Positions 5,187 to 5,892 of a DNA stretch of 5,892 bases are shown in pieces; position 1 is the first letter of the stretch, and each line of letters begins with the position of its first letter. Both the position numbers and the translations under genes were made by a program. The notes below the pieces were generated by a model. The model ran no database searches. It had not been told where the DNA came from and worked only from the letters and a program-made list of their open reading frames with translations. The DNA is from Armatimonadota bacterium (GTDB lineage Bacteria; Armatimonadota; Fimbriimonadia; Fimbriimonadales; Fimbriimonadaceae), in assembly GCA_023428805.1 (NCBI GenBank), contig JAEYWW010000178.1, positions 1 to 5,892 of the forward strand, written 5' to 3'.

Positions 5187-5892
5187 GGATCGACCACCGT
5201 CAGGCCGTGAATCCGCAGCGCGCCGCTCAAGCTCTGCCGTGCGATCCGCAGCTCCTTCATTTCCGCTCCTGCCGGAAGCGCAAATCGGATCGCCGACAGC
5301 GTTCCATTGCGGCTGGAGATGAGCGTCGTGCGCGAATCTCGCCGCGAGCGGGCGTGCTGCCCGTAGGCGATGTCGAGTCCGACTTTCCCGCCATCGGCAA
5401 GGATCACATCCGCGCGCGCCAGCGTCTCGCCCTCGGGCGTCCAGGCGAGGCAGTCCACGGCCATCGCCAGTTCGCTCGCCTTGACTCCACCCAGCGGAAT
5501 GATGATCTCGTTCGGCCCGCTTTCGGCGTCTTTGTAAAGCGGCGAATTGAGCACGAATGGCTTCGCCCAGAGCCGGAAGCTAGTGCCTCCAATCTTCAGC
5601 GGCTTCGCCTCGCCTTCCAGCTTCGCAGACCGGCCCGAGATGTTTCTTGAAGGTTCCGGAGGGGAGAAATAAATGCGGCTCAGCACTGCAACGGGATCGT
5701 AGGGCAGGTTCTGCGGCTTCTCCGTCCGCCCGCTCCAAGCGTATTCGGCGGAGAGGATGTAGGCGGCAAACTGCGGGAAGGCGCGGATCATGCCCAGTTC
5801 GCTGCTCTCATAACCCGCCCATGTCGTCTGCAGGACACCCGGCGTTCCCGCCTTGATCGCGGCGTGGGTGAAGCCATAGATGTTCCCCGGCT
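5183..5892 (-). CDS. Probable glycoside hydrolase (GH20-like), C-terminal part with NPCBM-like beta-sandwich
   Basis: The frame stays open to the right edge, so about 235 C-terminal residues are visible and the start lies beyond base 5892. Reading from 5890, the first residues include YGFTHAAIKAGTPGVLQTTW followed by AGYESSELG, then FPQFAAYILSAEYAWSG. This resembles the last barrel strand and helix of family 20 beta-N-acetylhexosaminidases (Trp in TTWAGY, aromatic EYAWSG); the catalytic Asp-Glu pair would be upstream and is not in the window. Residues about 98-235 form a beta-sandwich: GGTSFRLWAKPFVLNS, then IIIPLGGVKASELAMAVDCL, then ADVILADGGKVGLDIAYGQH. This is the common accessory fold seen after many glycosidases, with the pattern that NPCBM-like domains show. 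The family assignment rests on my reading of these motifs and could be another TIM-barrel glycosidase. The TGA stop overlaps the TTG start of the serine hydrolase by 4 bases. Confidence 0.6.
   Translation of the reverse strand, partial: PGNIYGFTHAAIKAGTPGVLQTTWAGYESSELGMIRAFPQFAAYILSAEYAWSGRTEKPQNLPYDPVAVLSRIYFSPPEPSRNISGRSAKLEGEAKPLKIGGTSFRLWAKPFVLNSPLYKDAESGPNEIIIPLGGVKASELAMAVDCLAWTPEGETLARADVILADGGKVGLDIAYGQHARSRRDSRTTLISSRNGTLSAIRFALPAGAEMKELRIARQSLSGALRIHGLTVVDP

Noticed and set aside
4662..5210. Open frame of 182 codons on the + strand
   Set aside because: It lies opposite the serine hydrolase gene with its SLTK and HTG motifs, and shows no domain of its own.
1..5892. A defence, toxin-antitoxin, CRISPR or mobile-element system
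   Set aside because: No repeats array, nuclease, transposase, integrase, helicase or small toxin pair is visible on either strand.

Overview
The window is a compact bacterial chromosomal segment with a GC content of roughly 58% by eye. It holds seven protein-coding genes and almost no intergenic DNA. Codon-position bias runs unbroken through every gene, and I see no tRNA, rRNA, insertion sequence, CRISPR array or phage gene. The genes read as free-living, glycan-degrading, environmental bacterium. None of the visible starts has a clear Shine-Dalgarno sequence, GTG and TTG starts are used, and several starts sit just downstream of a TAnnnT hexamer. My best guess for the lineage is Armatimonadota (Fimbriimonas-like) or another bacterium of that ecological type. 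This is a weak inference, because nothing in the window is a phylogenetic marker.

Layout: only the first gene is on the + strand (1-649). It is the C-terminal two thirds of a fold-type II PLP enzyme of the serine/threonine dehydratase family. All the others are on the - strand and are transcribed from right to left. In transcription order they are: the C-terminal part of a probable glycoside hydrolase with an NPCBM-like beta-sandwich (5892-5183); a serine hydrolase of the beta-lactamase/esterase fold (5186-4173); a secreted CBM9-like protein (4126-2897); a class I SAM-dependent methyltransferase (2900-2133); a single-pass membrane protein with an N-terminal helix-turn-helix-like region (2103-1498); and a Tat-exported intradiol-type dioxygenase (1441-650). 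The dioxygenase stop codon directly abuts the stop codon of the dehydratase, so the two converge with no spacer.

How they may work together: two junctions have 4-bp stop/start overlaps (glycoside hydrolase/serine hydrolase, and CBM9 protein/methyltransferase), which points to translational coupling. The other gaps are 29 to 56 bases, so the six - strand genes could be one transcript or several. Glycoside hydrolase, serine hydrolase and secreted CBM9 protein together suggest handling of extracellular or cell-wall glycan. The methyltransferase, membrane protein and dioxygenase have no obvious metabolic link to this. I see no demonstrable novel defence or mobile system. The least explained items are the HTH/membrane protein, the large uncharacterised part of the CBM9 protein, and the apparent non-Shine-Dalgarno start architecture.
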